A stretch of DNA of 64,000 nucleotides from Symbiodinium microadriaticum. Its lineage: Eukaryota > Sar > Dinophyceae > Suessiales > Symbiodiniaceae. Position 1 is the stretch's first letter. Every line of letters begins with the position of its first letter. The stretch lies in the NCBI GenBank assembly GCA_001939145.1, contig LSRX01000010.1:872109-936108 (forward strand), given 5' to 3'. Under the pieces are notes generated by a model. It saw only the letters and a program-made list of their open reading frames with translations. It searched no databases and had not been told where the DNA came from. The position numbers and the translations under genes were made by a program. This document shows positions 52,770 to 63,702 of this stretch, one piece after another.

Positions 52770-53040
52770 TCCAGGCAACCCTAAACCCTAAACCGTAGTT
52801 ACTAAACCCCTACACCCCTAAACCCTAAACCCCACACCCCTACACCCCAAACCCTAAACCCCTGAACCCAACACTCTAAACCCGGGCCAAGGGTTCACCC
52901 TGTTATTTCCTTTTCGGTACCTTGAGTTAGGGGTTAGGGTTTGGGGTTTAGGGGTCACGGGTTAAGGGGTTAGGGTTTGGGCCTTAGGGTCAGGGTTTGG
53001 GGTTTCGGGGGTTTGGGACCCTAAACCCTATAAACCCTAA
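52770..53040. repeat. CCCTAAA/TTTAGGG facing tracts
   Basis: CCCTAAA words at 52770-52885 and TTTAGGG words at 52925-53010 lie in opposite orientation around a short spacer. Confidence 0.85.
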
Positions 53041-53049
53041 AAGGTTTAA

Positions 53050-53160
53050 GCCCAAAAGGCTCCAAACAGGGTAACTCCTGTGCTTCAGCCGAGGATCAAG
53101 CAGATCACGATCCTTAGGGTAGCCACTGGGATTCCGCCAGCAGCTTACCCTGAACCCTTT
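53050..53160 (-). CDS. Exon candidate, unknown
   Basis: Minus frame with SGYPKDRDLLDPRLKHRSYP then VWSLLG. Acceptor AATCCCAG is possible; donor unclear. Confidence 0.5.
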
Positions 53161-53644
53161 TTTTGCATCCACTCTCTGAACCCTAAACCCCTAAACCCTG
53201 AACCCTAGGCAAGTATGGGTGCCTTCAGAACGTGGGGGTTCTATATTTCGAGTGTACTGAGGAACCAAAGGAATAATGCTAGCGAACCTTCAAGCTTTCA
53301 TAGATCTACGGGGCTCTTCGTTTAAGGTTTCGGGGTTCAGGATTTATAGGCTTCAGGGGCTTTAGGGCTCTGGGCCAAAGAGGTGCTTCGGATTTCGGAT
53401 CGGAGGTTCCGGGTTTGTAGCTTCGAGGTGGGGATGGGCGTCTTTTGGTGCCCGCAAGCAGCCCACTTGCAAACGGGATGGGATTAGGGTTTAGGGTTCA
53501 GGGTGGAATTCGGTATCCCACACCGTTCAAAACGCAAGCCTCGAACCCTACACTCTAAACCCCCTCAGGCCTCACACACAAACTAGGGATCCGACAAGCT
53601 ATGCCGAGGCCTTCCACAGCAGGTCCTGTCATAAACCACCCAAA

Positions 53645-53794
53645 CTAAAAACATAGTGCCCCAAAGCCGCAGTAGCAGAAATTCGAAAGCGCTACACCCC
53701 CAAGCCCTTTAAGCTCTGGCCGAAACACCAATCCCCTCAAACCATGAAGCCGTTCACAGCCTGCCACCCAGAAACTTCCGCTCGCTGTCGCCAT
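53645..53794 (-). CDS. Short ORF or first exon, unknown
   Basis: ATG at 53794: MATASGSFWVAGCERLHGLR then GLVFRPELKGLGG. Open to TAG (49 residues). A GTGTAG donor inside is possible. Confidence 0.5.
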   Translation of the reverse strand: MATASGSFWVAGCERLHGLRGLVFRPELKGLGGVALSNFCYCGFGALCF

Positions 53795-54056
53795 GAAAGC
53801 CAATGCCCGAGGAAGTCTCGAAATCTCGGATTTCTGGGTCTCATATTACTATAAATTATGAGAACCCCAGAAGTTTGAAGGTTGGGTATGGGAGAGCTAT
53901 ATTAAGGATATGAGGTTCACTGTCTAAGGAAATTCGAGTTTAGGGCTTACGGAGTTAAGGTTTAGGGGTTCGGTCAAGTGTCACAGGGTCCGAGGCCCCC
54001 GACGCTTTCTACGGGGCTTAAGATACCGGTTTAGGGTTGAAGGGGCTTGTGGTTAC

Positions 54057-54122
54057 GAGGGCTGATCCTTTCTGGCACGCCATGTCCCGCCACAACATGC
54101 CACAACCGCTCAAGGCTGCCAT
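54057..54122 (-). CDS. First exon, unknown gene
   Basis: ATG at 54122: MAALSGCGMLWRDMACQKGS-AL, donor CTC/GTAACC, 22 codons in phase 0. The ATG is 54 nt downstream of the stop of the exon at 54177. Confidence 0.6.
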
Positions 54123-54176
54123 AGCCCCTGAGTTAGACCACAAAAACCTAGCCCGGCAGCCTAAAATAACGCAGAT

Positions 54177-54282
54177 TCACGATACTTCAACTGACCAGAA
54201 CCTGCCCACGCCGAAGTCCACGGCTTCTGTTTTTCGGAGCAAGTAGACCCTGTCCTCGCCAAACCCTTCTTTGCTCTTTTCA
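54177..54282 (-). CDS. Terminal exon, unknown
   Basis: Acceptor AACTGTGCTCAG, EKSKEGFGEDRVYLLRKTEA then VDFGVGRFWSVEVS and TGA. 34 residues with balanced charge and hydrophobics. Confidence 0.75.
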
Positions 54283-54439
54283 CTGAGCACAGTTCACCAA
54301 AGTGTCTCAATCCCCCCAAGCGGAACGCAAAACCCGAAGCATTCTGCGGCCCATCCCACACGACCCGAAACTAGCAATCCAATAGTTTCATGAGCGTATA
54401 CATAGGGGCAACACGCCATGAGGTTCTTTTAATAATTAA

Positions 54440-54480
54440 GGGAGAGGGAAGGAGGGAGAGAGCGAGAGAGGGAGAGACGG
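54440..54480. repeat. GAGAGG microsatellite
   Basis: Purine tract (GGGAGAGA)n. Confidence 0.8.
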
Positions 54481-54671
54481 CTCAAAACCAAGGTTCAGGG
54501 TGCAAACCGGGGTGTCTGGGGGTATTCATTGCAAGCAATTCTCGTTTTACGTATCATTGGATCTCTCCCTGTCTCTCCCGTTCACCTCCCCGCTTCTCAC
54601 TCGTGCAGGAACCGTTCAGGAAAGCTAGTTTGTGGACAGCGACAGCACCACTGTTCTCGACAAGCACATAC

Positions 54672-54869
54672 CCACGCCGCTTGGCCCCGAGACTGGTGTG
54701 AAGCAGCTTCTAACCGGACATAAAGCCCTGCAAGCAAACGCCGGTGGCTATCAAACGTGGCACGGCTCGTCTTGTGCCGCTTCAGGACTCCAAGCTTCGT
54801 CCAATTGCGCTTCCCGTGCACGCCAGAGGTAGGTACGCGAGCGACTCGTGTTAAACCTTCTTGAAATTC
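54672..54869 (-). CDS. Two exons, unknown
   Basis: The upper exon (from 54869, acceptor AATTTCAAG) reads RFNTSRSRTYLWRAREAQLD then EAWSPEAAQDEP. The lower exon 54672-54727 (acceptor GTTTGCTTGCAG, donor TGG/GTATGT) reads LYVRLEAASHQSRGQAAW. They join in phase only with a GC donor and a 34-nt intron. The lower exon is well supported by itself. Confidence 0.62.
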
Positions 54870-55159
54870 CGGCTTTGCGACATATTCCACGGTGACAACC
54901 TCCTTACAGTACTGTCCTGGGGTTTTATGTAGGGTTACGCTCAGGAAACATGAACCGAATAATTACAACCTAGAATTTCCAAACCTAACATGCCTGATCC
55001 TGCTTTCATCGCAACACGAGCCTTCAAGGTAGTCCTTAAACCCGACATCCCGAAACTACAGCGCTGCGATCGCATTCTGTTTGCTTTTGGAGTTTTGGGT
55101 GCAGGGTTCACGGCCCTCATCTAGGCTTTAGATGCTTTTGTGTGCTGCAGCCAGGAGTC

Positions 55160-55970
55160 AAGAATACTCGAGTAAGATGGGGGGGGGCATATTATCCAAT
55201 GGTATTCCCTCGCAGTTCTAGCAGCATGTGAGTATGGTGGAATATACCCCAAAGCCTTCTAGGACCCGTTAAAGGAGCCCTTAAGCGTAACCTTACTCTA
55301 ATTGTTGAGGCCCCGATATCAGAGAACCCTAACCCTTGTAGCATCTCTTTCCGGCACTTTTGAACGGAACCCTGCTCTAATTATCAAGGGACTAAAGGAG
55401 AGACCCTTAAAGGGACCCTTGGGGTTATATAGCGGCTTTATGAGACTATATAAGTATATAATACAAGGGTTGTATAGGGTATTAGGATTAGGGCATCCTT
55501 CTAGGGGTCCCTCCTATTGCCCCTTAAAATTCGTCAACACTGCAAGTAACCATTACGGGACCCCTTCAAGCTGGCCTTCAACGGAACCCTGTTACAATGA
55601 CGAAGACCCCTATAGCATGGGAACCCTGAACGTGCTCCTTGTAGGACCCCTGAAAGGTGCCCTTATTCGGAATCATTTTCTTTAAAAATTGACAATTACT
55701 AAGGCCCCTGTATCATAGAACCCTTATGGCATGATGGCATGCCTTACAGGTATGATTGAACGGAACCCCATGCTAATCAATCAGAACCCTCCATAATAGA
55801 ACACTGCAAGTAACTCTATCGGACCCGTTAAAGGTGAAGAAGGGTACCCTTAAACGGAACACTAAGACCCTGAAAGCTTATAGGACCCCGTCAAGGTGCC
55901 CTTAAACGGAACCAGATATGTTGACTTTACTAGTTCTTAAAGGCCCCCTGCAGAAAGAACGGGCTCTATG
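55160..55970 (+). repeat. Degenerate repeat field of GGAACCC/CTTAAA units
   Basis: Irregular ~60-90-bp periodicity of AACGGAACCC, GGACCCC and CCCTTAAA blocks. A 127-codon plus frame (55302-55685) is a by-product of the repeats. No splice sites or codon bias support a gene. Confidence 0.7.
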
Positions 55971-56095
55971 GCTTGTAACACTGAGCAGGTTTCACAGGGG
56001 TGTCATAGACACGGTGTGGCTTCTCCTCACATTACGCACCCGAACCCCAGTCCTATAGTTTCGGCTTCCTTAAGCTGTCAGATCCCGTGGACAGC

Positions 56096-56579
56096 TCAGA
56101 ACTCGGGTGCTTCACGGTGTGGACTCTCGAACCTCGGACCCTCCAGGGCCGCAGATAAAGCTGCATTTATGGAACGACATCCCTCTGCATGCGTGCGCAC
56201 ATCTACGATACTGAACCGTCCAACCTCAAACTCCTTGCTACCTCCTCTACCCCCATGACTGCTTACAGTGTTCTCGCACTCATGCTCAAGAGCTTTACAG
56301 TTCTTGCCTTTTGGGGGCCTTACCAGAAGCGACACAAAAGCAATGTACTGACCGTGTTCGGCTGCAGTCACGTGCGTATCTGACCCACGCATTCTCTTGG
56401 AATGGAGTCTGCATGGAGTCTGCGAGAGGATGTACAAAGCTTGCAGCATTAGCAGGATGGGCATTTGCAAGGAGACAGCTGCTATGAAGTCCTCTCCTCA
56501 GACAATGGAACCGGTCCCTGCAACCCAGGGCCTGGCAAACCGCGCCTTGACCGCATTGACGAAACATATGTAGATCCCA
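56096..56579 (-). CDS. Two exons including the C-terminus, unknown
   Basis: The upper exon 56385-56579 (acceptor TGTGATGCAG, donor GCGTGG/GTCAGA) has WDLHMFRQCGQGAVCQALGC then RDRFHCLRRGLHSSCLLANA. The lower exon 56096-56361 (acceptor CGTGACTGCAG) has EHGQYIAFVSLLVRPPKGKN, CKALEHECENT, EFEVGRFSIVDVRTHAEGCR and ends ...PHREAPEF, TGA (87 residues). The phase between them was not matched. Cys-rich; function unknown. Confidence 0.65.
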
Positions 56580-56754
56580 CTGCATCACAGGACTTTCGAA
56601 CGTGACACCTGCCCAAACTTTGAAACTTTCAAGCTGGAAATTTTTGGCGACGAAACTACAAAACTTCGAGGACCATAAATCCCTATAAGCCTCTGAGCCC
56701 TCATCTCTGAAGCCTACATAAATGCCCTCAGAACCCTCATCACGCGCGCCCCTA

Positions 56755-56895
56755 AGCCCTATAAACCCCAACCTCTATAAAACCCTAAACCCTAATCTCT
56801 ATAAGCCCGAAACCCTAATCTCTATAAGCCCTAAACCCTAATCTCAATAAGCCCTAAACCCTAATCTCTATAAGCCATAAGCCCTAAACTCTTCC
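56755..56895 (+). repeat. CTCTATAAGCCCTAAACCCTAAT tandem repeat
   Basis: About six near-identical 23-25-bp units combining CCCTAAACC with CTCTATAAG. Confidence 0.92.
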
Positions 56896-56959
56896 GAGGG
56901 GCAGTGGTTCCCTTCCGCAAAGAGGCCCTGGGCCTTCTCACCAAGCCTGTTTAGGGACA

Positions 56960-57400
56960 AAATAATATTCAAACGTATTAAAACATTTATCTTAAAATAT
57001 ATTCCTAAAGAAATCTCTTATTATGTAGTTATATATGATTTAAGGTCTAGGGATGTTTAGGGTTTATAGGGTTTCAAGAGGCTTAGGGAGTTAGGGTTTA
57101 GGGGTCATGTTTAGGGTTGAGGGATTTAGGGTTTGAGGGAGTGAGGGTTTGGGGGTCACTAGGTTCGGGGTTGATTTCTTTTACAGGGATCTAGACGGAT
57201 TCCCTTTAGCGGCATCGATAAGTCTAGGGTTTAGGATTTAGGGGTCTCGGGTTTGGGGGTTTACAGGGTTTCGGGCCTAGGGTGTTAGGGTATAGGGCGT
57301 GGGACTTTGAAGGCTTAGGGTGTAGACAGGTTTAGGGCTTAGGGGGTTTAGGGTTTAGGGTTTAGGGCAGAGAGCTGAGTGATCGAAACCAGCACGGCAG
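56960..57400. other. AT-rich stretch and TTTAGGG words
   Basis: 57000-57050 is strongly AT-rich; 57055-57365 holds many TTTAGGG variants. No gene. Confidence 0.75.
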
Positions 57401-57661
57401 CAGGCATGGTGGACAGGAGATCAAGGGCTATAACACATAACAAGCACAACACCATGACACGGGCGCACTGCAGGACCTGGGCGTCCTACGCCAATTGTAA
57501 CAAACACGACAACATAAAAGAAAATAAAACCACGACATTGAATATCGTCTGATCATCATTACTATAGGCAACTAAAAAAGCACACCCGCAACAAGAAGTG
57601 GCTACAAGGCCGGGCCATGGCTAGGAAAGGATGTCTGGCTCTTGTGAAACTTTCAGACCAC

Positions 57662-57712
57662 CCGAGGCCCCAAGTAGAGATTCTCCTTCCAAGGACTCCG
57701 TCAGCTGCAGCG
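57662..57712 (-). CDS. Exon, unknown
   Basis: Strong acceptor GTACCTTCTTCAG, donor CTCGG/GTGGTC, AAADGVLGRRISTWGL. The plus strand is also open. Confidence 0.5.
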
Positions 57713-58079
57713 CTGAAGAAGGTACCCCCTAATTTTACGAACTCCCCCCATGGCTTCAGCGACTCAGCGACTGTGGGCTCGCGAATGCCTTTCGGCTAAA
57801 GCAGCACGGAATTTGGCAAGATGGGGAAGGTCTCGGAAAGCCTTCACCTGGGATTCGGGTGTAGGATGGTTAAGGATGGTTTAGGGTTTAGGGTTTGGGT
57901 TCAGGGTGTAGGATGGTTAAGGATGGTTTAGGGTTCAGGGCTTTTTGAGAGTCCATTTTCTGTCTGCAAGCTCGGCTTTAGGCTCTTGTACAGGGTTTCA
58001 GTCGAGGCTATGGCAAAGGATGTCGTTTGCTGCTTATGCAAACAGAAACAAAGCGAGAGTAACTGATCATATTACGTCG

Positions 58080-58260
58080 TGAATATACATATATATATAT
58101 ACATATATATATACATATATACACACATATACATATAGATATGTACATATATATGAGAACATATATATATATATATATATATATAAGAATATATATATAT
58201 ATATAAGAATATATATATATATATATATATATAATTATAGATACATACACACATACACAT
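58080..58260. repeat. Long TA/ATAT microsatellite
   Basis: ~170 bp of (TA)n and (CATATA)n, self-complementary and able to form hairpins. Ile/Tyr-rich frames are artefacts. Confidence 0.95.
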
Positions 58261-58529
58261 TTTAGCACTCGCACTCGGCAAAGCAGGCGAGGTTTCGGGG
58301 GCAACTTGTGGCTTGCCGGCTCCACAGCTAGGTTGACTTTGAGATCGCAGCTGAGAGCTCGCCCCGCTATCTTTCTAGCAGGGCACAAATACACATACAC
58401 ATACACATGCACATGCGCATATACAAATTACATATGTATGTATGCATGTATGTATGTGCAATGTTTGAGTATACTTGATACGTGCTATGTGCAGAAGTGC
58501 CAGTGCGTATAACACAAATCGCACACCAC

Positions 58530-58625
58530 AGGTGGAACTCGGCGAACCAGCGAATGGATTGCAACTGGTGTCGGCAATACCACTGCATAAGCTTTCAACA
58601 GAACAATCCAGTCGAAGCTCGAGCC
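58530..58625 (-). CDS. Exon, unknown
   Basis: Acceptor ATCATCTAAAG, LELRLDCSVESLCSGIADTS then CNPFAG. Donor GTTCGC near 58553 or later. Confidence 0.5.
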
Positions 58626-58820
58626 CTTTAGATGATGGTCCCCAGAACCAACAATTCCTGTAACCCTCTAAGCCACAGCCCTTACACTGCAGCCCCCCCC
58701 CCCCTAGGCAAGTGTTTCATCGTGCAGTCTGAGTAGCGCTGTACCTTGGCATGCCGCAGGACAGTTCTTTCAAAGTCGGGCATAGGACAAGCCGGCGAAG
58801 CCTTGGGGGCCTTTACATAC

Positions 58821-58972
58821 CATCGCCGCTGTGATGTCTCTCCAACTCAGGCATAATGCAGGACAATCTATCGTTCACGAGTCTCCTCCTGGTTCCATGT
58901 CTGTCTGTGTCTCTGCGTTTAGACTGTTTAGACGTATGCTTTCCTTCCACACTGCCGACAAACATCTCCAGC
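58821..58972 (-). CDS. 50-codon exon, basic protein
   Basis: Acceptor GATCTCTCGCGCAAG, donor GATG/GTATGT. LEMFVGSVEGKHTSKQSKRR, DTDRHGTRRRLVNDRLSCIM, PELERHHSGD. Rich in Arg, Lys and His. Split codons at both ends. Confidence 0.75.
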
Positions 58973-58985
58973 CTTGCGCGAGAGA

Positions 58986-59121
58986 TCAGGCAAGGGGCTG
59001 CTTGAAATCCTCAGCTGTCTTCCGAACTGAAGACTTGTTTGGGAGATTCGCGCTTTGAATCCCGGGCATACACGTCAGAAAGGGTAATGGAAGGTCCGAT
59101 ACGCCTGGTTTTCAGCAAGGC
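58986..59121 (-). CDS. Upstream exon(s) of the same gene
   Basis: After CTGGTTCAG at 59122 the frame reads ALLKTRRIGPSITLSD, with donor GAC/GTGTAT. A second open frame from 59052 (NLPNKSSVRKTAEDFKQPLA) reaches a GC-type donor or TGA near 58986. Only one of these can be joined to 58821-58972 and I could not decide which. Confidence 0.55.
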
Positions 59122-59508
59122 CTGAACCAGCCAAAGCACCTACAGGCTAATGACGAAACCTAATTCCCTCAGCCGGTGCTGGCTCCAAAAAGGGCCTATC
59201 GAAACCTAAGCCCCAGTTCCAGCAATGCTAGTCGAATATAGTCCCACGCCCTTTTGCACTGCCTCCAAAGTCAACGCCCGGTCCCTAAATCCCAGACCCC
59301 CAAAACCTCAAAATCCCAACCCCTACATCATAAAGCCCTGAATCCCAAACCCTCTTACCTATATACCCTGCTCTCGAAACACCAATCTGTAATCCTAAGG
59401 CTCTACGGACTCATATTTTAAGGCATGTAGCCCCAAAGACCATACTATGTAAGTCTTTTGGGCTATTTTGAGCCTTATAGCGTAATTCCTAAGCCCTAAA
59501 CCATATAC

Positions 59509-59621
59509 CGTGACGTCAACTTCTGCACCACTCTCGCCCTCGCCGCCGGCCTTAGAGGGTGTTGCCGCCTCCTCACCGAAGACCAAGTTGTGGCGGGCTC
59601 CTTGTGTGGGTTTGCTTTTGC
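59509..59621 (-). CDS. Exon, Gly/Glu-rich
   Basis: Acceptor TTGGTGGGAG, donor ACG/GTATAT, KSKPTQGARHNLVFGEEAAT then PSKAGGEGESGAEVDVT. GC-rich codons, hydrophilic. Confidence 0.72.
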
Positions 59622-59649
59622 CTCCCACCAAGCTAGGACGAGCCCGCAC

Positions 59650-60300
59650 CTGGGCCTAATATCTGCCTGGAAGGGAGGCCCGATCTTGGACCCTGCAAAC
59701 ATTACTCTATCCTGCAAATGGTCACAGCGCCCGAAGCCATTCGTCATGTTACATACCCAGTAGCCCTAAGCAGTACAGCCTCACAGACCCGATACTTCTA
59801 CCCTGAACTACGAAAACGGCACCTTTTCCAGACACGTCACCAAGGCAGCAGCCTTAACAATTAGACCAAGGGGGGGGGGGGTAGTTTGATTGTATTACGA
59901 ACCGTCCAGACTCCCTGTACAAAACACGTGATTGGAATCCGGGAGCCGTACGCCCCTGGGCACAGCCAGCTCCTGAATCGTAAAACCCTGTGTTATAAAT
60001 CTTTACACCGGGAATCCTCAAAGTAATTGCAAAATTCCTATGCCCTGGGCCCTTTTTGAACCCTGTAATCCCAGACTCTTCTGCAAGAAATAGATTAAAC
60101 AGGCTTTCCTTCCAGACCCGCAAGCAGGACAACACCTTATTGCTATTGAGAAGGTCTCAGGCGACTGGAGGTTTCTTAACCAGGTTCTTCCATATCAAAT
60201 TAGAACCCTTGCAACGTGCCCTGAACCCCTATACACAACACACCCCAAAGCCTAAAAACCAAAGCAACCCCCTAACATCCTAAAGCCCCTGCAGCGATGC
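59650..60300. other. No supported gene
   Basis: Contains a poly-G run at 59872-59881 and scattered AACCC words. Open frames on both strands without splice support. Confidence 0.5.
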
Positions 60301-60322
60301 CGGAATCCTCAAACCCCCCAAC

Positions 60323-60388
60323 CCGGAAGCCGAGGCTCTCTTCGTGAGCGTCCGGCCGCGGCGCGCATCCCAGTACTGGGAGTCGTAG
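60323..60388 (-). CDS. Exon, unknown
   Basis: Acceptor GGATCTCAG, donor TCCGG/GTTGGG, YDSQYWDARRGRTLTKRASA-S. GC-rich codons, aromatic and basic. Confidence 0.7.
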
Positions 60389-60589
60389 CTGAGATCCTTT
60401 TGGTTTGTAGGGTTTGGGGCTGTGCTGGTGTGATCGGCTTTTGTTGTTAGGCCGTGTGGTTGTGCTTGCGTTGCAACAGTTTTTGCAAGAGGACTTTTGC
60501 GTTGCAACCCTAAACCTTGCCCTAAACCTTACACCCCCTCCCCCCCCCCCAAAAAAAAAGAACAAAACCGTGTTGTGTTTGTGTATGCC

Positions 60590-60650
60590 TTGTTTTAATA
60601 GAGGAGAGGTTTGCGGCTTCAAGGGGCTCCGTTGCCGCTTTCATGAGAGG
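60590..60650 (-). CDS. Exon candidate
   Basis: After GCAAAACCAG: NPLMKAATEPLEAANLSSIK then TR. Donor perhaps GC type (AAG/GCATAC). Confidence 0.45.
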
Positions 60651-60912
60651 GTTGCTGGTTTTGCGGGGTTGGGGGTTCAGCGGGCTTTGTCTATAAAACA
60701 GCTTTATCGCAGGGTCTGACTCCACATGGGTTCAGTTCGTCCACTAGTCCGTATTCCTAAATCCTGGAAGCCTCATGACCCTTCCAGGCACCACTGCAGG
60801 GGCCGAGATCACTGCGAAACTACATCAGGTTCGGTAGCTGCGCTACAAGTACGAGTATGTTACTGATTTGAAGAACACCGTTAAATCGTGACCCATTTAT
60901 ACTCACGGACCA

Positions 60913-61035
60913 GCCTCCATGGTTCTTGAGGCTCCCATGTTCACTCCCACAAGCACCCTAAGCGAAAGCCGAGAAAGTCCAAAACGAGGCACTGCCCAGG
61001 TCCTCGTTCCCTTCCGGACCACCAAAGAAAGGGTT
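60913..61035 (-). CDS. Terminal exon candidate
   Basis: Minus frame LVVRKGTRTWAVPRFGLSRL then SLRVLVGVNMGASRTMEAGP to TGA at 60913. A neighbouring frame is also open. Confidence 0.4.
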
Positions 61036-61095
61036 CGGGGTTCAGGGTTTATGGTTGGGGCTCCAGCTTCTAACCAGTTTTGCGTAGGGTGCTAC

Positions 61096-61323
61096 CCGGT
61101 TTGTTCCGCATCAAGCACTTTCGCCACCTCAGGGAAATCATGTTACCAATGTCCGCCAAGACAATCCTATGCGACCGACGTCCGAGGGCACACCGCCACA
61201 GCCATACTTAAACCCTCACACACTCTTGAAGCCCTCAAATCACGAACCTCGGAAAGACCCCCGTTCTCCCACCTCCTGCTCGCGAAGCAAGCATGCAGCT
61301 GCATCCTCATCTCGGAGCAGCAC
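61096..61323 (-). CDS. Two phase-matched exons, unknown
   Basis: Exon 61248-61323 (acceptor GGGCCCAAG, donor CGAG/GTTCGT) encodes VLLRDEDAAACLLREQEVGE then RGSFR. Exon 61096-61206 (acceptor GGGTTTAAG, donor G/GTAGCA) continues WLWRCALGRRSHRIVLADIG, NMISLRWRKCLMRNKP. The 41-nt intron is unusually short. Basic second exon; not recognised. Confidence 0.6.
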
Positions 61324-62034
61324 CTTGGGCCCAGGATTCTTTCAATTCAGGCTTAGAAAGCTTGCAAAGCTCGATAGGTCCCACAAACTTGGAAATTCAA
61401 CCGTCTCCAGTCAGGAGAGGCAAAGCCGGGAACTAGTGCAGTCGACACGACGGAAGCCCCGTTGCGGATCACGAGCGTGGCCGCCTCGTTGTCCTGGCAT
61501 ACCGTTGTACACCTAAAGTATACATACTTGCCGCGCAAATAATAGTATCTCCTTATATGAGTGACCCCAAAACCTATGCCAATTCTTAAGGCTCCTTTAA
61601 GCCTCCTCTACTCACTCTACTCGCAGGCCCAACCGTGCACTGCAGGCCCTGACCCTTACGCAACTCGCATGAAACCCCGGGCCCCACACCTTTAAAAAAT
61701 TGACTGCCTCGACTCAAAGAGGACCTGGAACCAGAAATACTGCCAAACCTCAAACCCTGATACGTACAGGTACCTCCGATCGATTCTGAATACAGGCCAA
61801 ATCTCTGATTCCATTCGATGTCATCAAGATAACCACTTGCTGAAACAGGAGCCTGCTTCTACTCAGCTCCTGCTGTCGTGAGGACCCAAGGTCTCGGCTT
61901 TAGGGCGACGACCATTTTATCACAGCAGCTGACTGCGAGCTGAACCACGAAGGGCCCTTCGCAGCTCCTAGAAACCTACAACCCGAGGAGAACCTGGACA
62001 ATAGTTGGGTCTGTCGCTGCTTTGTTTAGTAGTG

Positions 62035-62120
62035 AAGTGTAGCAAAGCATAGTATAGTATGTATAGCATAGTATAGCATAGTGTAGTAAAAGACAATATG
62101 AAGTATAATATAAGATAAAG
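62035..62120. repeat. GTATA/GCATA microsatellite
   Basis: (TATAG)n-like tract, similar to that at 44825-44915. Confidence 0.85.
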
Positions 62121-62154
62121 TTAAAAGAACCCGCTAAGCCCGATGCCTTAAAAA

Positions 62155-62310
62155 CCCTCCCTTAAAGGAACCCCCTAAACCCGAAAACCCTCCCGTGCAA
62201 ACCCCCTAAACCCTAAACCCACAACCTTAAACCCCAAGACCCTAGCCCTAGCCCTCAACCCTAAATCCTAAAACCCTAAACCTAAGGCCCTAACCCTAAA
62301 CCCTCCCTTA
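62155..62310. repeat. CCCTAAA tract
   Basis: Dense CCCTAAACC and CCCTAGCC words. Confidence 0.85.
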
Positions 62311-62317
62311 ACGGCAC

Positions 62318-62405
62318 CCCATGCAAGCCAGGCCTTGCGCAGCTTTTTTGGAAGCGCCTCACTGAGGTCCACGAACTCCTGGGCGGCGAGGCTCTTAGAC
62401 CGCTC
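62318..62405 (-). CDS. Exon, amphipathic helix
   Basis: Acceptor GCCCTGACAG, donor TGGG/GTGCCG, 29 codons: ERSKSLAAQEFVDLSEALPK then KLRKAWLAW. Very clear codon bias. Confidence 0.78.
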
Positions 62406-62523
62406 CTGTCAGGGCTCCTGTAGATATTTTATAGGGGTTTAGGGTTTAGGGTTCTAGAGTAAAGGGTTCCTGTATGCGATTTTATAGGGGTTTAAGGCAT
62501 AGGGTTTTAGACTAAGGGTTCCT

Positions 62524-62803
62524 TTAAGTTAAAGGGAATTTTATAAGGGTTTGGGGTTCTAAGATAAGCTCTTCGGGCTTTCGTGGGCCTATTCGGGCAT
62601 AGGATGGTTTAAATTGGCTTAGGTCATTTTTGTTTCTGGCTTGGGGCACAAGGCCTTCAAGAGACCTCCCGAAACTCGTACAAGTACGGCAGGAAAACTG
62701 AATGAATTGTGATAGGAATACTTGAGAAGGTGTCTGTGCCGCTCTCGGTTGCAAACAAAAGCTGACATCGCGCTGGGCGATTGATGCCCAACCGTCAAAC
62801 ACA
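62524..62803 (-). CDS. Exon (62767-62803) within a long open frame
   Basis: Acceptor CATCACTAG, VFDGWASIAQRD, possible donor GAT/GTCAGC. The same frame stays open for 92 codons to 62524 (SFCLQPRAAQTPSQVFLSQF...). The exon could be longer, with a later acceptor (GTTTCGGGAG) inside. Confidence 0.55.
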
Positions 62804-63177
62804 CTAGTGATGCTGCATGTTACGCCGCAACCCCATTCAAGTCCAGGTTCCTACAGCATGTGTAAATGACAAATCAAGGAGACAGACGGACACCATTAGC
62901 AGTCAGTGTTGGTAAACACATACGGCAGAATATGCAGAAGCCGGAAATAGTGGCAGTGGCCCTCATCACAACAGCAGCAGCGACGACGACAAAGGTACAA
63001 CACATTTCTCCTTAAACTGGAAACACCGTAGAACATAACCCTGAAACGAAAAAGCCTAAGCTAACTCTCGAAATGGGAAGGCAAACCCTGCACGTCTAGC
63101 CATTTTTATGCTTCTCTCGCGATGCATAACTCGGACAATCTAGGGTTAGGCATCCCGACATCGCTGTGTGCCTTGAC

Positions 63178-63253
63178 CTGACAGGCGCCCACACCACGGC
63201 AACAGCTACGATCGGCCAGGAGCCGGGACATCTGTCGCCCGGAAAGAAATTTG
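63178..63253 (-). CDS. Exon, Cys/Arg-rich
   Basis: Acceptor GCATCCCTTGCAG, donor CAG/GTCAAG, 25 codons: KFLSGRQMSRLLADRSCCRG then VGACQ. Confidence 0.68.
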
Positions 63254-63702
63254 CTGCAAGGGATGCCGTATTTGAGAGCGGTTTCTAGAAGCCCTACTGA
63301 AACAGTATATGTGTAAGTACTACAGGGAGTTGGTTTGGCCGTCTCAGGACATCAATAAGCAGGCCTCGATAAACAAGTCGCGCGCCGCGACCTGATGAAA
63401 GCCTCAGGCCCACAAATTCCCGTAACCCTAATCCTTAAGCCTTGAAACACTGAAATCCTGCACTCCAAATACTTTCAACTTGTATCAGAACCCCCCAAAC
63501 CGCCCCGACTCAACGTCCGAAGCCACCAATCCCGAAAGCATCAAAGTAGATCCACAACACAGGGGTTTTGGAGTATGCGGCTATAGTACAGTTATCGAGG
63601 GACTTTAAAGGGATTTCACTCCGTGCTGCTCAGACTAAAATTCACAATACGAAGTATCCTTTTTACATATACCTTGAGTTTGTACTATGACTCTGAGATG
63701 AA

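Noticed and set aside
55302-55685. 127-codon plus-strand frame
   Set aside because: Lies entirely in the GGAACCC repeat field and has no splice or codon support.
58008-58412. Ile/Tyr-rich 134-codon frame
   Set aside because: Product of the TA microsatellite.
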